Positions 10,743 to 24,500 of a stretch of 49,890 nucleotides of DNA are shown here, piece by piece. Below the pieces are notes generated by a model that made no database searches, had not been told where the DNA came from, and worked only from the letters and a program-made list of their open reading frames with translations. A program made the position numbers and the translations under genes. This DNA comes from Didymodactylos carnosus (taxonomy: Eukaryota > Rotifera > Eurotatoria > Philodinida > Philodinidae), in NCBI GenBank assembly GCA_905250885.1, contig CAJNOQ010000465.1, positions 1 through 49,890 on the forward strand, in the 5' to 3' direction. Numbering within the stretch: the first letter of the stretch is position 1; the number at the start of each line of letters is the position of its first letter.

Positions 10743-13407
10743 TTATGTATTATCATTTGTCTGTATCCAATGTCGTGTGTAATGCGAACGTTCTTGAACG
10801 GGTAGATTAACAATTCTTGAATAAGACGGTTCCAAATAACATTCATTCACACCATTTTCAGTTTTACTTGGCTCAAATGAATGTTGTTGTTGATCAGTGT
10901 TATTATCCGGTTGTGTTAGATCTTGTAATGAATGTGATCGATATTGAATGGGTTGAAATGGTGACTGTGGATGATGTTGCAACAACGAAGTTATTGTTGG
11001 TGAATGTTTTGAGGATTTAGTAATGTGATTATTTGTTTTTATCTGATTTGATTTTGGCAATAATTGGTAAGTATTTTCGTTGTTTATAGTGTCATATTCT
11101 GCACTCAGTACTCCGTGTTTTATACACATTTCATCAACAAGTCTATTAAAATCATCATTCATTGCTGTGCCATTAGTACTTGAATTTAATGATTGATTTT
11201 GTTCATGACCACCATTGACAATTGTCCGCGGTGACACAGTGTTATTATTATTTGGGCGAACTTTGTACACAACTATTTTTTTATTTGGATGTGTTTGTTT
11301 CACTTTTGAGAATATATTCGCCAGTTCATTTGCATTTAATGTATTACCCTCGATACGATAAACAGCTGTTGGTGTTGCAGTGGAAGAAGTTAATCGACGA
11401 CGATTTGGTGTGGTCGCATTTGTTACTGTTGAAGAAGAATCGATTGTTTTTGTTGGCGTACGCTCATTTTTAGTACGATACCGACGTTGTCGAGGACTAG
11501 AATGGAGCTTCTGTTCATTATTTTGATTTTCTATGTGTGCCAATGACGGTGGTGATAACGTTGTAGGTAAATGATGAAAGTTCTCGTTATGTTTGTTTAT
11601 ACGAAATGAGTCAGTTTTGCGAATTTTAGTTGTTTCGTAACGTGGCGTGTGCACTACGTAATTATTCGTGTCGTATGTCGGATCAGGCGATAATTCGAGA
11701 CCATGACGTGTAGATTTGTCGTTGAGATGTTGATTCGTTTGCATCGAGGGTTTTAATGTTGAATATTGTTGTGCCTGTTGAGATGATGGTGGTGGTGGGT
11801 AGTGCAATGAGTCGTTAGAATAACTAACAGATAAACAAAAAAAATGAAAACTTTGACATATAGTGCTGAGTACTACTATCTATTAGTTTAGCGACTATTA
11901 TAAATCGTAATATGATGTTTTCACACAATTCCCCACAACGTCATCAACCTGTCAAGATTTCAGTATTCTCATTTTGTAGCTCGTGTCAAGTTATGTAGAA
12001 ATTCGTATTTTTTCCCCCGGAAAACAATGTCACTATTGAGAGGTAGCAATGACAGAATGGCGTTTTCAAGCGTCTTGAATATAATACTGATTTCACCGTT
12101 CATTTTGAATTTTCTAACAGTTCGGATTGAACAGAGCATAAAAGCTGGGTATATTTCAGCAGAAATTTAAGTTTCTTGGGATTTTTTATACAAAATGTTT
12201 TTATAAAAAAAACATACCGCCATTTGTCGACATACACGTTAATTTGATTCAAGTAAAATTTAATGAAAGAGTTAGAGAAATAAATTTATGTTACTTGGAA
12301 GAGTAACGACGTATAAACTTGTTCAATTGTCCGTTAAACCAGCTACAAAACATTTTTTTTAATCACATTACGTAGGTTCCTGAGACTTGATTTTGAACTT
12401 TGTGAGCTATCCCCTCGACAACTCAATTTTTTGAGATATTATACGTTCGATACTAATCGAGTAGCTCTACAGCTTTTGATCTGCCCGACGATATTTCTGC
12501 AGATCGTTTTTCAAAAATTCGTCCCCAAAACCCTAATCTTGTGTGTATCGTGTGTTTATATTTAGTGTCAAAAAGACGTCATTGCTCACTGTACTCTTCT
12601 CTTCCAAAAGCTATCTGAAAGATCAGGTTTTGGAGAAACACACACAACTTTTATGCTCTGTTTAATCAGCAATGCTAGAGAATTCAAAATGAACGGTGAA
12701 ATCAGTATTATATTCAAGACGCTTGAAAACGCCATTCTGTCATTGCTACCTCTCAATAGTGACATTGTTTTTCGGGGAAAAAAATACGAATTTCTACATA
12801 ACTTGACACGAGCTACAAAATGAGAATACTGAGGTCTTGATAGGTTGATGACATTGGGGGAAATTGTGTGAAAATATTCAATATTACAAGTGGTCACAAT
12901 CTAGACAGTTGCATATTCCACCTTACAGACGCTTGAAATCTTTATGAATCGGTTTTGATAAAGAGAATTTATAATAATTTATTAAATACTAAATATTGAA
13001 TATTCGTTTCATAGAATATGAAATGTTATTTACCTTGGTTGACTGAAAAGACTTTGTTCTCTTGATATTCTTTGTTGTTGTTCATTATTATTTGTTGTAT
13101 TTACTAATAATTTTAACAGAATGTCACGTTCACCTTTTATCTCGTTTATTGTTTCGATAAGTAGCGATTCATTTAATTTTGCACGTAAATATTCGTTTTC
13201 TTTTAATATTTGTTCACGTTCATCCATTAGACGATGGATGAAACTTATTAGTTCATCATTATTCAATACATCGATTGCTTGCATATAAGAGGATGGCGAC
13301 GAATAATGAGAATAAAATGAATAATTATCAGTGACTCGTGTTGTGTTATGAGATTTTTTATTCGAATCATCTAATGAATTCAAATGAAATGAATTCAAAA
13401 AAGGCAT
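10743..13407 (-). CDS. Unrecognised low-complexity protein with N-terminal coiled coil
   Basis: Two exons, 13407-13034 and 11823-10743, join in phase (AG|T gives Ser) to 484 residues. Residues ~48-110 are charged and helical (NDELISFIHRLMDEREQ, ENEYLRAKLNES) and likely form a coiled coil. The rest is rich in Asn, Gln, Ser, Thr and Pro, with a proline run (HYPPPP) just after the junction and a more ordered block near residues 285-320 (NANELANIFSKVKQ..NKKIVVYKVRP). No enzyme motif, signal peptide or membrane segment is present. I do not recognise the family; a scaffold or cytoskeleton-associated role would fit the composition, but this is a guess. The 1.2-kb intron is longer than most in this window and contains a foldback element. 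ATG at 13407 is the first in frame. Confidence 0.7.
11907..12887. mobile_element. Foldback/MITE-like element in intron (arms ~247 bp)
   Basis: Left arm 11907-12153 and right arm 12641-12887 are inverted copies; shared blocks include GTAATAT, TTCACACAATT, TTGACAGAATGG-type sequence, AATACTGATTTCACCGTTCA and AACAGAGCATAAAAG. The central ~490 bp is unique and has no transposase frame. It lies entirely inside the intron of the 10743-13407 gene, between 11824 and 13033, so splicing would remove it. No clear target-site duplication was found at the outermost matching bases. Confidence 0.8.
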
Positions 13408-16199
13408 CGAATATTATCTACTAGAATAAAAATTCTAAAATAAAACCAAAACAAAATTTGTTTTGATACAAACGATTATATTCATCATCATATCTACATA
13501 GTTTAGAAAAAAAATTATTGAATAAAAATTTAGATTTATACAATTATTTTTCATTTTATATCAAATATACTTTGACTTCTTTCAATAAGACAAATCTTAC
13601 CTAATCTCTTTTGAGATATTAAGAGATAACTGTCATGCGATGAATGATATCATAAAATCAGTAAAAAGAATATATTCCTATGCGGTAGTATTTTCATGTA
13701 ACACAAGTCTATACCCATTTTTTGTCGATAAAAGTTCTAATATCATATATTTGTTGTTAAGTATATGCTTACGTAGCTGTTATATTAATATTTTGTTCTT
13801 TTCTATTCAATAGTGAACATACACTTCTATACCACTCACCATATTATTAATATTATTCTTCCTTCTTTTTTTCTTTTTTTACATGATTCAATCTACAGTT
13901 GGTATTGATGTTTTACAAAAGTTCAATCTTTTGAATTTGTTATTCTGATTTATTGACAGATAGAGGCCACTCTTTTTATACAGTTTCTCTTCGATATGAT
14001 AATTATTTTATTTTTTTGTGTCGAGAGGCGGTATTATATATGATGAATACGTGTCAATAGAAAAACAACTTGAGAATGAATTTTTTTTTTTTTTTTTTTT
14101 TCTTCCATCAAAACAGAACTGACGACAATACTTATCTAGATCTATTGACTTGTAAATAAAATTATTTATACGTTTGTACACGATTTTACACAGGTTACGC
14201 ATATATGAAAATATATGCAAAACTTTTCAGATTTATTGAAAACAATCTTTTTTTTTATGTATAAGCACTAAACAAACATAGATATAAGAGTTGAGTGCAT
14301 AAAAAGTCGATTAGGATGGAGAAAAAAAATAAGACAGCCTCGATAAAATGGTTAATTTAATCTGTACACTGCTATTCAACTAAGAATTTATTTGATGATG
14401 ATCAAAAATCAGTAAATCATTAAACAAACACTGATCTCTAAATGTCACAACTTAATGACGAATCAAAATTAGCAAAGAGTTTATTGTACAATTTTTAATG
14501 GATAAAATAAAAATATGAAAAAGAACACTTTTTATTTCTAAGTCTTCTTCAATGGATATCACGCGTTCTCTCATAACATATGAAAATTTTTTTTTGTTTG
14601 TTCAACATATGCAAATTAAATGATATTTTCTAGCTTAAAATTTTGAAATTATTAAAATTTTTATTTACCATTAAAAAATTCTATAAATTCATTACTCATT
14701 GTTTTTTCTAAAATTAAATCGAAAATTCTCTAGATCAAGATAGTTTGAACAGAAAAGAGAATTGTTTGAATTAAAATAGATACGTACCTGTTGTTGCTGG
14801 AGATCAATTTTAAAAAGTTTTAGTTCAAAATTTTAATCGTTTCTCGTATGATGAACTCTCCTATACTAAATCGAATCATTAAACTATTCTAATTCTGAAA
14901 GATGTTTCTTTTTCTCTTAAAAATATTGTACTCAATTAGTACAAAATTCAGTTTACCTTTAAGTGTTAATAAATTAAACATACGTTACATTTTTTTTTTT
15001 CTGAATAGAAAATTCATATATATTTGAATCATCTTCTTTCCACTCCATAACTATACCGTTGATAACATTTTACATATATAATAAAAAAACAAAACAAAAC
15101 AAAAAAAAGCGAAAGGTCAAGTGCACATACACGTACAAAAATTTATAGACAAAAAAATCTTCTCTTTCATAACTTAACGTACAACTAAATATTCAAAAAT
15201 ACAATGAACATTGCCATTTAGAAGAATTACATACTTCAATATGTTTTTTTCGTTTTCACTTTTTTTTCTTTCGTTATTACTTAATTTTTTTTTTTTTTTT
15301 TTTTATTATTATTAATTTGCGATACTTCATCACTTATATTTTTACCTTGAACATTAAAATATTTTCTCTTCTTCTTCTTCTTCTCTATGATGTATTAAAA
15401 AAATTTACATATGCAATATACGTTAAACAGAAAGACATACTACAAGTGATGCCTCATTTTTTTTATTTAACAAAAAAAAAAAAAAAAAAAAACGAAAAAA
15501 TAAATGTTATAAAAGATAAAAAGAAAGTTTTTAATATAATTTTAGAAATACATATTTTAGGTGAGAAAATGACATTGGACACTTTTCTTTTTGTTGTTAT
15601 TCTTTGAATACGTGTGCTTCAGTATTATGTATATTTGTGTGATTTAGAAGAGAAAGTGAAATAAAATAAACGAAACGAACAAAATATTATATATACATTC
15701 AAAATTGGCTTCTAATCTATCGAATATATATGCATTTGTCATTTTATCACTCTTTTTGCATGTAAGATAGTTATCTTTCATTGATAAAAAAATGTTTAAT
15801 TTCTTCTTAAAAACTAAACGTTTTTTTAAACTGGCGGGGAGATATAATGACAATAGTATAACATTTTTCAGAAGCTTCTCTATGCGTGGAATATGAGGAT
15901 TGGATGCGGAAGAAACAGAAAAAAATTCGTGACTGAATCATCCAGTTTTTCAGAAGCTACTTGTCTATAAATTGTAAAGAGGCAGAGAGTACTAGAAGTT
16001 TATGGGGAGAAAATTTATTTTATTTTACACTTGATTTTGATGTAAATTTCAGCAAAAATACAAATGATGTTCGTAAAATATTTCAAAAATTGTTTTCAGT
16101 TTATGACTTAGAAATGTCTAGATGGTTTTAAATCAAAGTAAAGTAAAAGGTCTCGTCGAATGTAACCCATGCAGACGAGAAAAGTCATTAGAGGGATGC

Positions 16200-16300
16200 G
16201 GTGAGTACTCGAAAAAGGGCTCATCCCCTCGAAAAATGAGACTTCCAACCCTCGATATAAGCGTTCGAGGGGTTATCGGTTTCGAGTACTTTAAATACAG
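16200..16300. repeat. Local GC-richer inverted repeat (~30-bp arms)
   Basis: GAGTACTCGAAAAAGGGC..CCCCTCGAA near 16204-16232 is matched in inverted form by TTCGAGGGGTTATCGG..TTCGAGTACT near 16264-16291. The patch is clearly richer in G and C than its surroundings. It may be a MITE remnant or a structured RNA; nothing decides between them. Confidence 0.55.
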
Positions 16301-17188
16301 TTCGAACAAGTGGTTAGGCAGAAAATGGACGTTTTTCTTCATGCCTTTTATCAATTTTTATTACATTTAAAAGTCAAAAGTTCTGGAAATCTCTAAATGG
16401 CTTTCAGAAAATCTGACTTTTTGTAAAAATTTAAGTCTGATTTAAGTAAATTTATTAAAACCCTAAAGAAAGTTAAAAGAGAAATTTTTCTTTTAAATAA
16501 AAAGAATATTATTGTTCTACAATTCTGGCTACAGAAAAATTCTTTTGGGAAACTCTGTACTATTGATCGAAAGAGATATAATCATTTCAATTAGTATCTT
16601 TTTCAAAATAAATATTTTTTATATAACTTTTGGATAAAGCAAGTTACAGATTCACGGTTCTTACTAATCGCTAGAGAAGGATTAGAGATGTCTTTTCAAA
16701 AGCAAAAACGAATCATTTTTCAAAGTAGGATTTCTTTGACAAAAGAAAGTATATTTAGAAGAAGACTATTTTTAGAACTATATTAAAATTTATAATGACA
16801 GTATATGACAGTATAGTGTTTTATTCACATGGATAGATAGACAGACAAAAGTGTCCTCTACAAAATGGAAGTCAAGCGAAACTTTGATTTTCAGTTGTTC
16901 GTATAGAGTATAGGATTTTCTTGAAGTCTTATGACTGATACCCGGTGCCTTAGAATAATCTTGAAATTGTGGCCCAAAAACAGTTGATAATTCTCAAAAT
17001 TTTGATTTCTCATGTGAAAATAATTTGAAGAAAAACCTCTTGGATTAAAAAATACATAGACCTGTTAATGCACTAAGATAGTACCACGCGGAATCCTTAT
17101 CTTCTGTTGAACTTTTCAGAGGTTCAAAAATGATACCCAATTCTCAAACTGTTAAAAGGTCTCCTGAGTATGTTTTTGTTTGGAGAGT

Positions 17189-17220
17189 AGCGAAAACAGA
17201 GTTCTCGAGCTGTTTTCGCT
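17189..17220. repeat. Perfect 11-bp hairpin
   Basis: AGCGAAAACAG at 17189-17199 is the exact reverse complement of CTGTTTTCGCT at 17210-17220, with a 10-base loop. It sits 42 bases before the possible exon at 17262. It could be the tip of an old inverted element. Confidence 0.6.
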
Positions 17221-17261
17221 TATGAATATATCACTCATCACTCATTTAAAATATATTATAG

Positions 17262-17914
17262 GGATCTGAAAATCGTAGATGTAAACCGGCCTGCATTGAA
17301 ATACATGGACCAGCAATCGGTCCGACCTGACGATTTCGTCTATGCTGAAAAGTTTAGACTATGCGGTATTGAGGCTGTTCTGTATCTCAGTGAGTAAGAA
17401 TCTAATAAAAATATCTTTACAAAATTTATAGTATTTCGAAAGAGTTTCTGGAAACCTTGAAGCACCGTCTCCTCGTTCAAAAGTAATTCAAAAAATATCC
17501 ATGCTTTTTTGAAAATGATCGTAGAGTAGATGAAATATTTGAGGAGGTGCAGGAAATCCGTTATAACTTTATGCAATAAGGATGCAATAATGTGCACAAC
17601 GTCTCATTTTTGAAGAGGGAACACTTTTTTCTACATTTCGACATAGTTCGTTAAAAAATTCAACTCAATTTTCCAAAACAATAGATCTTCTAAAAAAAAA
17701 GTCTATTTTTAGAGGGTTTAAGAAATCTTTTAGATCTAATATCGTAGAATCCATCAAAGGAGACGCATCCTCTGTCGATAAAACAGGTCTTTCTATTAGA
17801 ATTATCATGCTCAACCTGGCACAGGTTACCTTTAAAGTGCGGCACTGTGCACTTCTCCAGCAAAGTGGGTATGGTTTTCCAACGGAAAGATGTAATGTAT
17901 TGTTTCCACTGTAA
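17262..17914 (+). CDS. Possible two-exon gene fragment of unknown function
   Basis: An open stretch 17262-17393 follows an acceptor (ATTATAG) and reads DLKIVDVNRPALKYMDQQ, then SVRPDDFVYAEKFRLCGIEA. It ends at a good donor (TGA|GTAAGA). A second stretch, 17713-17914, follows CTATTTTTAG and reads GFKKSFRSNIVESIKGDASS, then KTGLSIRIIMLNLAQVTFKV, to a TAA. The phases at the two sites are compatible (2+1), and residue composition is much more protein-like than in neighbouring frames. No start exon and no family were recognised, so this could equally be the tail of a decayed gene. The opposite strand of the second stretch is also open. Confidence 0.35.
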
Positions 17915-18328
17915 ATCATTGTTGTACACTATAAAAACGTCTTTATTTCAGAAAAAACCCACAACTTTGAAGTAAAAAAAAACATCAATTATTTTTTTGT
18001 CAGTTTTCTCACCATATGGATTTATTTATAAAAATAATTGAAATCGACCACAAAAATAAGAGGCGACGAGTCGCGCGTTTCGATCATATTGATACGTCAT
18101 GCATTATTTTTGTTCCATTTAGACCTTTTAGAAGCAAAAGTCAGCTTTTGTTGTTTCTGTTGCTATATTTTATTACATACACATAGACAACAATCAAACA
18201 AAGATTAAAAACGATGTATAGATCGATTTTTTCCGAAATTTCACAAAAAAATGTTCAAAACTTTCACGTTGTTTTGTTTTTGCTATACGCACTACCCTAA
18301 AAAAGAAAACAAAGACACGCACCGAGAG

Positions 18329-21300
18329 CTAAGCATTTGGTGCTAATAAATTTTTCAAAAAATCATCTTGTAAACATCCATTAATAAATTCATCTTTTGT
18401 TAGTGTTCGATCACCATTAAGATCTAATTTGGTCATGATTTTTTCCACACGTTTTGATGGTGAATTTTCACCTTTACGATTTTCTTCCCCAAGTAAATCG
18501 TAGATAGCCTGTAAGAAGAAATGAGAGAGCAGTTGATTATATGTAAAATATACTTTTTTGAGTTTAATTTACCGTCACAATTTGTTCCATTTCTTTAGCA
18601 TCGACTTTTCCATTTTTGTCAATATCTAAAATCATGTTTAGATGTAGAAGCGACTAAGAAGATAAACAAATCAATCTGAAGTTTTTTCAGTCAAAACCAA
18701 TTACAAATGCGTATTTTTCATAATCAATTACTTTATATGCAACGAATTTCAAGTATTCCCTAGTGTTTTGCCCAATAACTTCTCATAAAGTCTGAAAAGC
18801 TAAACGGTATTGTAGAATCTTCTATTAGTATTTTGATCTAAAATTTGTCCTGTACAAGGTAATCGACTATAGTCCGAATGAGTAATTGATTTTGACAGAA
18901 CAAACTGGGAATGTTTCTCGATTAGGTTGATCTAACCTATAAACTGACTTACCATACATATTGAATGCCATGTTTAGCTTCTCTCTAATATCGCCATGGG
19001 ATGTCACAGAGATGGCAATTAGAAACTCAACAAAATCTTTAAAAACAAAGAAGAAAAAAAAAATGTTATTTTCGTGAAAGGCAAGGGAATAACGCTTTAA
19101 AGAAGTTATTGCATGTATAGTGAGATCTCTCTAATTCATGAGACTTTTGTCAAAGTGATCATAATACGACGACGGTCATATTGTAGAGAGGTCTTCGTGT
19201 TCTCGTAAAAAATGATGTTTTTTTAATTTGTATTTTAATCAGAGTTCATCAACGTATGCTTTACTCCTTAACTCATTCACTCCATTTATGTTCATTTTCT
19301 TACTTTTCATCTTTTTTGATCTAACTTCAGTGTCGACTGCATGCAACTGACGTTGAATAACTGATGCAAGTAGATGTGACGGTTGCAACACCTTCACTCG
19401 TCCATGCACGGATACATTCTCTTATGTTTTTCGTCGAATATTATTTTCTGTTGAATATTTCTTGTTTTTTTCTTGCATTTTTTATGAGAAAAAAAGTGGT
19501 AACTCATCAGAATGCGGAAGTGGTCAGTGATATACGAAAGGTTCTATTCTAGTAAAAAAAAATCTCTTCCGTATTAAACAATTCATGCTTACCAATTTCT
19601 CCACTATTATCTGTATCAAAGGTCTAAATAATGAATGAAAATGTTGAAATTATTTTTAAACAGTAGAATGCACGCACATCTATACACTAACCTTAAACAC
19701 ATGACTACAAAATTTATCTGCTTTTCCCGTTGGATAAAATTGTTTATATACTTCAATAAATTTCTTTTTGTCTAATTTTCCTTTTGAACAATCTTTCTAA
19801 AAAAGAAAAAAATATATAACAGAGACATATCATTAGAGCGTAGTTAACATCTATTTCAACATAGCTTCTCTTCAAATTTGTTAGTCTTATGTCGTTTATC
19901 AATCTAAACCATTTACAAGAAACTCAATATACAACAGACAAAAGTCACCCTTACAACTGTCAATCAAAATGTGTCGTCATCCATTAATTGAGACTTATGT
20001 GTTTTTTGTTGATATAAATATATTATCTAAAAGGTTATTTTCAAAACAGAATAAACATTCATCTTAGTTTCTATTATTTTCTCACTGATAAATATCAATT
20101 ATCCCAGTTACTCAAATGTCTTCAAAACTAGAATATTTGAAAATTCTAACATTTTTTTTTACTTCATATATTAGAAAATAGTATACTATACACGTTTTAT
20201 ATATATCACCTTTTATATAACACTCTATACTTTCCGAAGAAAAAAAAAGACTGTTAAAAACAAGTGGTTCTGTTTATCGTGATTTATTAATATATGTAGA
20301 TCATAGGCTATTAAAACTACTGTATGGTAAGTGATAAACAGACTTTTTCACAAGTTTTTCTTCTAATAATAATCATCTCTGCCATTTATTAATTTCCCAC
20401 ATATCTGTCACAACAGTTTCTGTTGTCAATATACAGTTGTTCTACTTGATAACGGAAGGAAGTCTCTTTTCTATCTAGATACGTCTATACTTGAGTTTTG
20501 TTTTTATTATCTATATTCAAACACAAAACTATTTAAATATTCTCTGAAGTGTCTCTGATGGATGTTTAATAAGAAACACGAAAAAAATGTTATTTCAATA
20601 TAGTTATCTCAATACGAACAGACATGGTATATTACAAGAACAACTGTTTTACTGACAGTTCTCTCTACTTAATGATTCAGATGGTTAATCTTATCATTGG
20701 ATTTTAATCATCATTTTAACAACAACAAACCAACACTATTACCATTAATGGCCTATATAAGCGTGAAAAATAGGATTAATGACAGAAGTAGAATAATAAC
20801 TAGAGATAAATACAATTGAGTATTTTTACATGTCGATTGAAAAGCAAAAACAATGACAACAAATTATCACAATGTTAACAATTTTTATTATGAAAAAATA
20901 AAAATGGAAATTAAAAAATTTGATATTTTCATTTTAAAAATCTTAAAAAAAAGGATAATTTGAGAAATAGATACGATAAAAATTTCCATATTATAATTTA
21001 GAAAGTTCAATCAAATAGAGTAAATAAAAAAATATGATAAAATTTTATTTTCTCTTATTATTTATTAATTGCTGTCTTATTGTTTGATAAAGGATGTAAA
21101 ACTGCTGTTAGCCTATTTTTTTAATTTATTATTATTCTGCTAAGATTGAGTTTTAATGAAATTTTCTATAATTATATTAATATGTTGTACTTTTTTTTAA
21201 AGAATATTCACTAGATATGAATTACTTGAGAAAAAAAATCTATTCACAATAAATATACACCAACTATTTAAATAATTGTTTAATTTATAAAAAGAAAAGA

Positions 21301-21436
21301 TTAAGCTTACCAAAAATCCGATATGCCATTCATTAATTTGTTGTCGATTAAAATGTGTATTTTTTAATAATAATTGAATTTCTTCTTCAGTTAATGTCGT
21401 TGCATTCTTTTTCGATTTACTTGAATCAGAGCCCAT
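18329..21436 (-). CDS. Neuronal calcium sensor (NCS/recoverin family EF-hand protein)
   Basis: Six exons, 21436-21311, 19796-19692, 19623-19593, 19036-18953, 18625-18573 and 18508-18329, join in frame to 192 residues, the usual size for this family (~190). The N-terminus MGSDSSKSKK fits an N-myristoylation signal (Gly2). EF-hand 1 is degenerate with CSKGKLD in place of a loop, as in the family's Cys-Pro-Gly hand. EF2 (DTDNSGEIDFVEF), EF3 (DIDKNGKVDAKEM) and EF4 (DLNGDRTLTKDEF) look able to bind calcium. NTHFNRQQINEWHIGFL is a family hallmark. These proteins act as calcium-myristoyl switches on membranes, regulating receptors, kinases or channels. The C-terminus (FLKNLLAPNA) is closest to the invertebrate NCS-2-like type, but subfamily is uncertain. 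The first intron is about 1.5 kb. Confidence 0.92.
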
Positions 21437-21520
21437 AATTCAAATATAAATATTCGGTGTGTTTGATAATAAAGAGGTTAGTCGTAATAATAAAAAAATT
21501 GGTAGGTAGAGTGGAACTAT

Positions 21521-21569
21521 CTCTCTCTCTCCCTCTCTCTCTCTCTCTCTTTCTCTTTCTCTTTCTCTC
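21521..21569. promoter_or_regulatory. CT/GA-rich tract upstream of the calcium sensor gene
   Basis: About 49 bases of nearly pure (CT)n/(TTTCTC)n, which read as (GA)n on the coding strand of the minus-strand calcium sensor gene. It lies 85-133 bp upstream of its ATG. GA tracts can act as GAGA-type promoter elements, but a plain microsatellite is equally possible. Confidence 0.45.
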
Positions 21570-24500
21570 GTTTTTTCCTATGTTAAAAAATCACACCAAA
21601 TGTATATGTAAATAAGTAACTGGTACATATAGTTGCAAGGAAGAATATCTATCGGAATAATAATAATGATAATAATACTACTACCAGAGAAAAAAAAGCA
21701 ATCAGGCAAGAGATATAGAAATATATACCAGTAGAATAAAAAAATAAAAAAAAATAGAGAAATAAGAAAGGAACAAGAGCAAAGGAGGAGAATACGAACA
21801 ATTATATTGAGAATGGACTTTTCTTTTACTTTTCATCATTTTAAATACATCCCATTGTTGAGATGATATATTTGTCTATAGACATATTATAACTATATTC
21901 TCTCGTGTTCTCTATTAAATATTTTTTGTTCAGTTTTAAAAAATCAGACACACATCATGGATCTTTTATATATGAAACATTAACAGATAATTTAGATATT
22001 ACGCATTTTCTTCATACTTATGTTCTAAATCTCATGTTTTAGTAGTTATTTAATACAAAAATTATATTATTATCTAATAAGGGCACCAAAAAGAAAAAAA
22101 AAAGCTAGCTAATATAATAATATTAAAAAATCTTTCATGTATAGATAATTAGGAATAGGAAAGTATCAACAATAGTCGAATATGTGTAGAAAAAAATAAT
22201 AAAGTGAGAAAGAGAGCGAGAGAGCGAACGAGAAAATGATGACGAAGCGAAAGAGAAAAAAAATGACTTCTTTTTTTTTTTAAAAATAAGACTTCCACAT
22301 ATTTGTGTACTTTAAAGCTATTAATGATAATTTGAAAATAAATCTAAACTAATTGGAAAAAAGTGCTTTTTTAGATATAGCAACAAAACAACAACATCCA
22401 TTAGCATACTGATAGACTAATTTTTAATTCAAATACATAGACAACGATTGTTCTTTTCAAACAAAACTAAATTGGTGTACATTACATTATTCATGTTTAT
22501 CTCAAACAACAAACCTCGTATTTTCTATAATAAAACATATTTTTGGATATTTTGAGTGCATATTTCTTTTACTCATACGACTAATTTCACCTTCACGTCA
22601 ACTATATCTTTTATTCATTCTCATTTACACATAATAATTCAATTCAACAAATGCCACAATTAGAGTCTATCTGTCTTGTATATCTATCTATATAGAGTAT
22701 GTTATGTTATTTCAATTAATTAGTCAAGTTCTCAACAAAAAAAAAAAAAAAATTTTATGGCAATACATAAATCATATTTTTGTTTAGAAAAAATACTCCC
22801 AGTTGCCATTCTTATCTCTTGTTTTGTCCGATGTCAATCATTATTACAAGATAGATGCGTAGTATTGAGTAACGTTAGAAAGATATGAATAACTATATCT
22901 TTCACTAATAGAGAATGAGAAAAAACAGATTTTTTTTCTATTTAACCCAAAAATCAGATTCAAATTATATATATATATATATCAATGAGAGAAAGAATTA
23001 TATACTTCATACATCGTATAGAAATTTTTCTTCCCCAAAAATTGTTTTATAAAGTTAAAATTTTCTAAAGATATTGATGACGTAATTTTTAAGATATCGA
23101 ACGTGACACTCTTAAATTATTTCCTGTGTATGTGGTGAAAATAAACTATGTCTATCTATTACCACTAATATATGTCATTAGAATCATTTATTTATAAAAA
23201 ATAAATACGTACCAGACATTTGTTTGTCATTTATCTAGTATAATACAAGAATTTTTCAGTCTGGAAAATTTTTTTTTCTGTTTTGTATACTATTTATTAT
23301 TGTCCGGATGTGAAAAAATTCGTTATCAGATTCTATTAATTCATTTATACGTTTTAATGTCATGTATCGGTTACATTTTTCTTCTCTAAAAAATTTGGTT
23401 GATTTTTTTTTCTTCAAAAAAACATGTTTGGAATGTTTTTCTAATCAATCAAATGATTGACTATCATCATCATCAATTTTCATGAAATATGTATAATTGT
23501 CGTTTGCTTTAAAAATAAACGATTTGTACTATTAACTTCATACGAACTTATGAGATTAAAACTCATCTTAAAACTACGTTAAAAAAATTGTCTATACAAC
23601 TTATTATTTCGATTAAAATGGTTGATCTTGACAGTTTATCTGTTTATAATACGATCTTATGAATAAAAGACTAAGAAAATTAAGTCTACTTAGACATCTA
23701 CAATTTTTCTGTTAATCTGAGTCAAATTAAAGAGTACAATGTGATGTATTTAAAATTTGATAGTAAAAAGTTTATACATTTATAAATTTGCCATGTTTCC
23801 TATGCAAAAGACCGCACACAGTCGAAGAATGTTCTCAAAATGTTCGACATATTTTTTTCTCTTCAGTTTCAGACATTGCAAAGCCCTGAGCATATCCTCA
23901 TTCGAAAATTATTGAAGAAACAAAGCAAAACGCGACAGTAGCAGAGTGATGTAACCAAGCCCAATTTATAAAATTTTAAAAACTCAATCGCTAGGTTTCT
24001 CAAATATTTTCTGCATGGGTTAAAGGCATCAATATCATAGATTTTATTGTTGCCATCAACATTTTGTTTATTGATTTTAGTCAAAATTTATTTCAGACAA
24101 TAATTGTAATCTGGGAGATTTTTAAGCAAAAATTGTTCTTCAAAACTCTAAAGTGTTTTTTCGCAAAGATTTTAATGATGCGCATATTCGATAGGTTGAA
24201 ATCGAAAAAACTCTGTTCAGTTTTAATCATGTAATTATCAAGAGAACACTAGACGTTAAGTTGATCAACAACTAAAAATTTAAAATTAGCCTAAATATCC
24301 TAAGATCTCTCTCTATTCAAAGTGAAAAATAAATCTGGTGAAGATTGTCACTTTCTTTTCAAAACGATATCGATCAATCTATGTTTCTGATGAGATAAAA
24401 GTTTATTATGTTATATCATGATGTGACAGATGTACTCGTACACCACGACGTTCTTTCAGTTGCCAGAGTTTATCCCAATTTCATAAGATTCGCATGATGG

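Larger units (their letters stand above)
13408..17261. other. Intergenic, AT-rich
   Basis: Nearly 4 kb without a supported gene. Long T/A runs occur at 14080-14101, 15284-15304 and 15472-15491. Apparent reading frames here are low-complexity (Lys/Phe/Ile runs). Two local hairpins stand out and are listed separately. The left end probably includes the promoter of the minus-strand coiled-coil gene. Confidence 0.5.
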
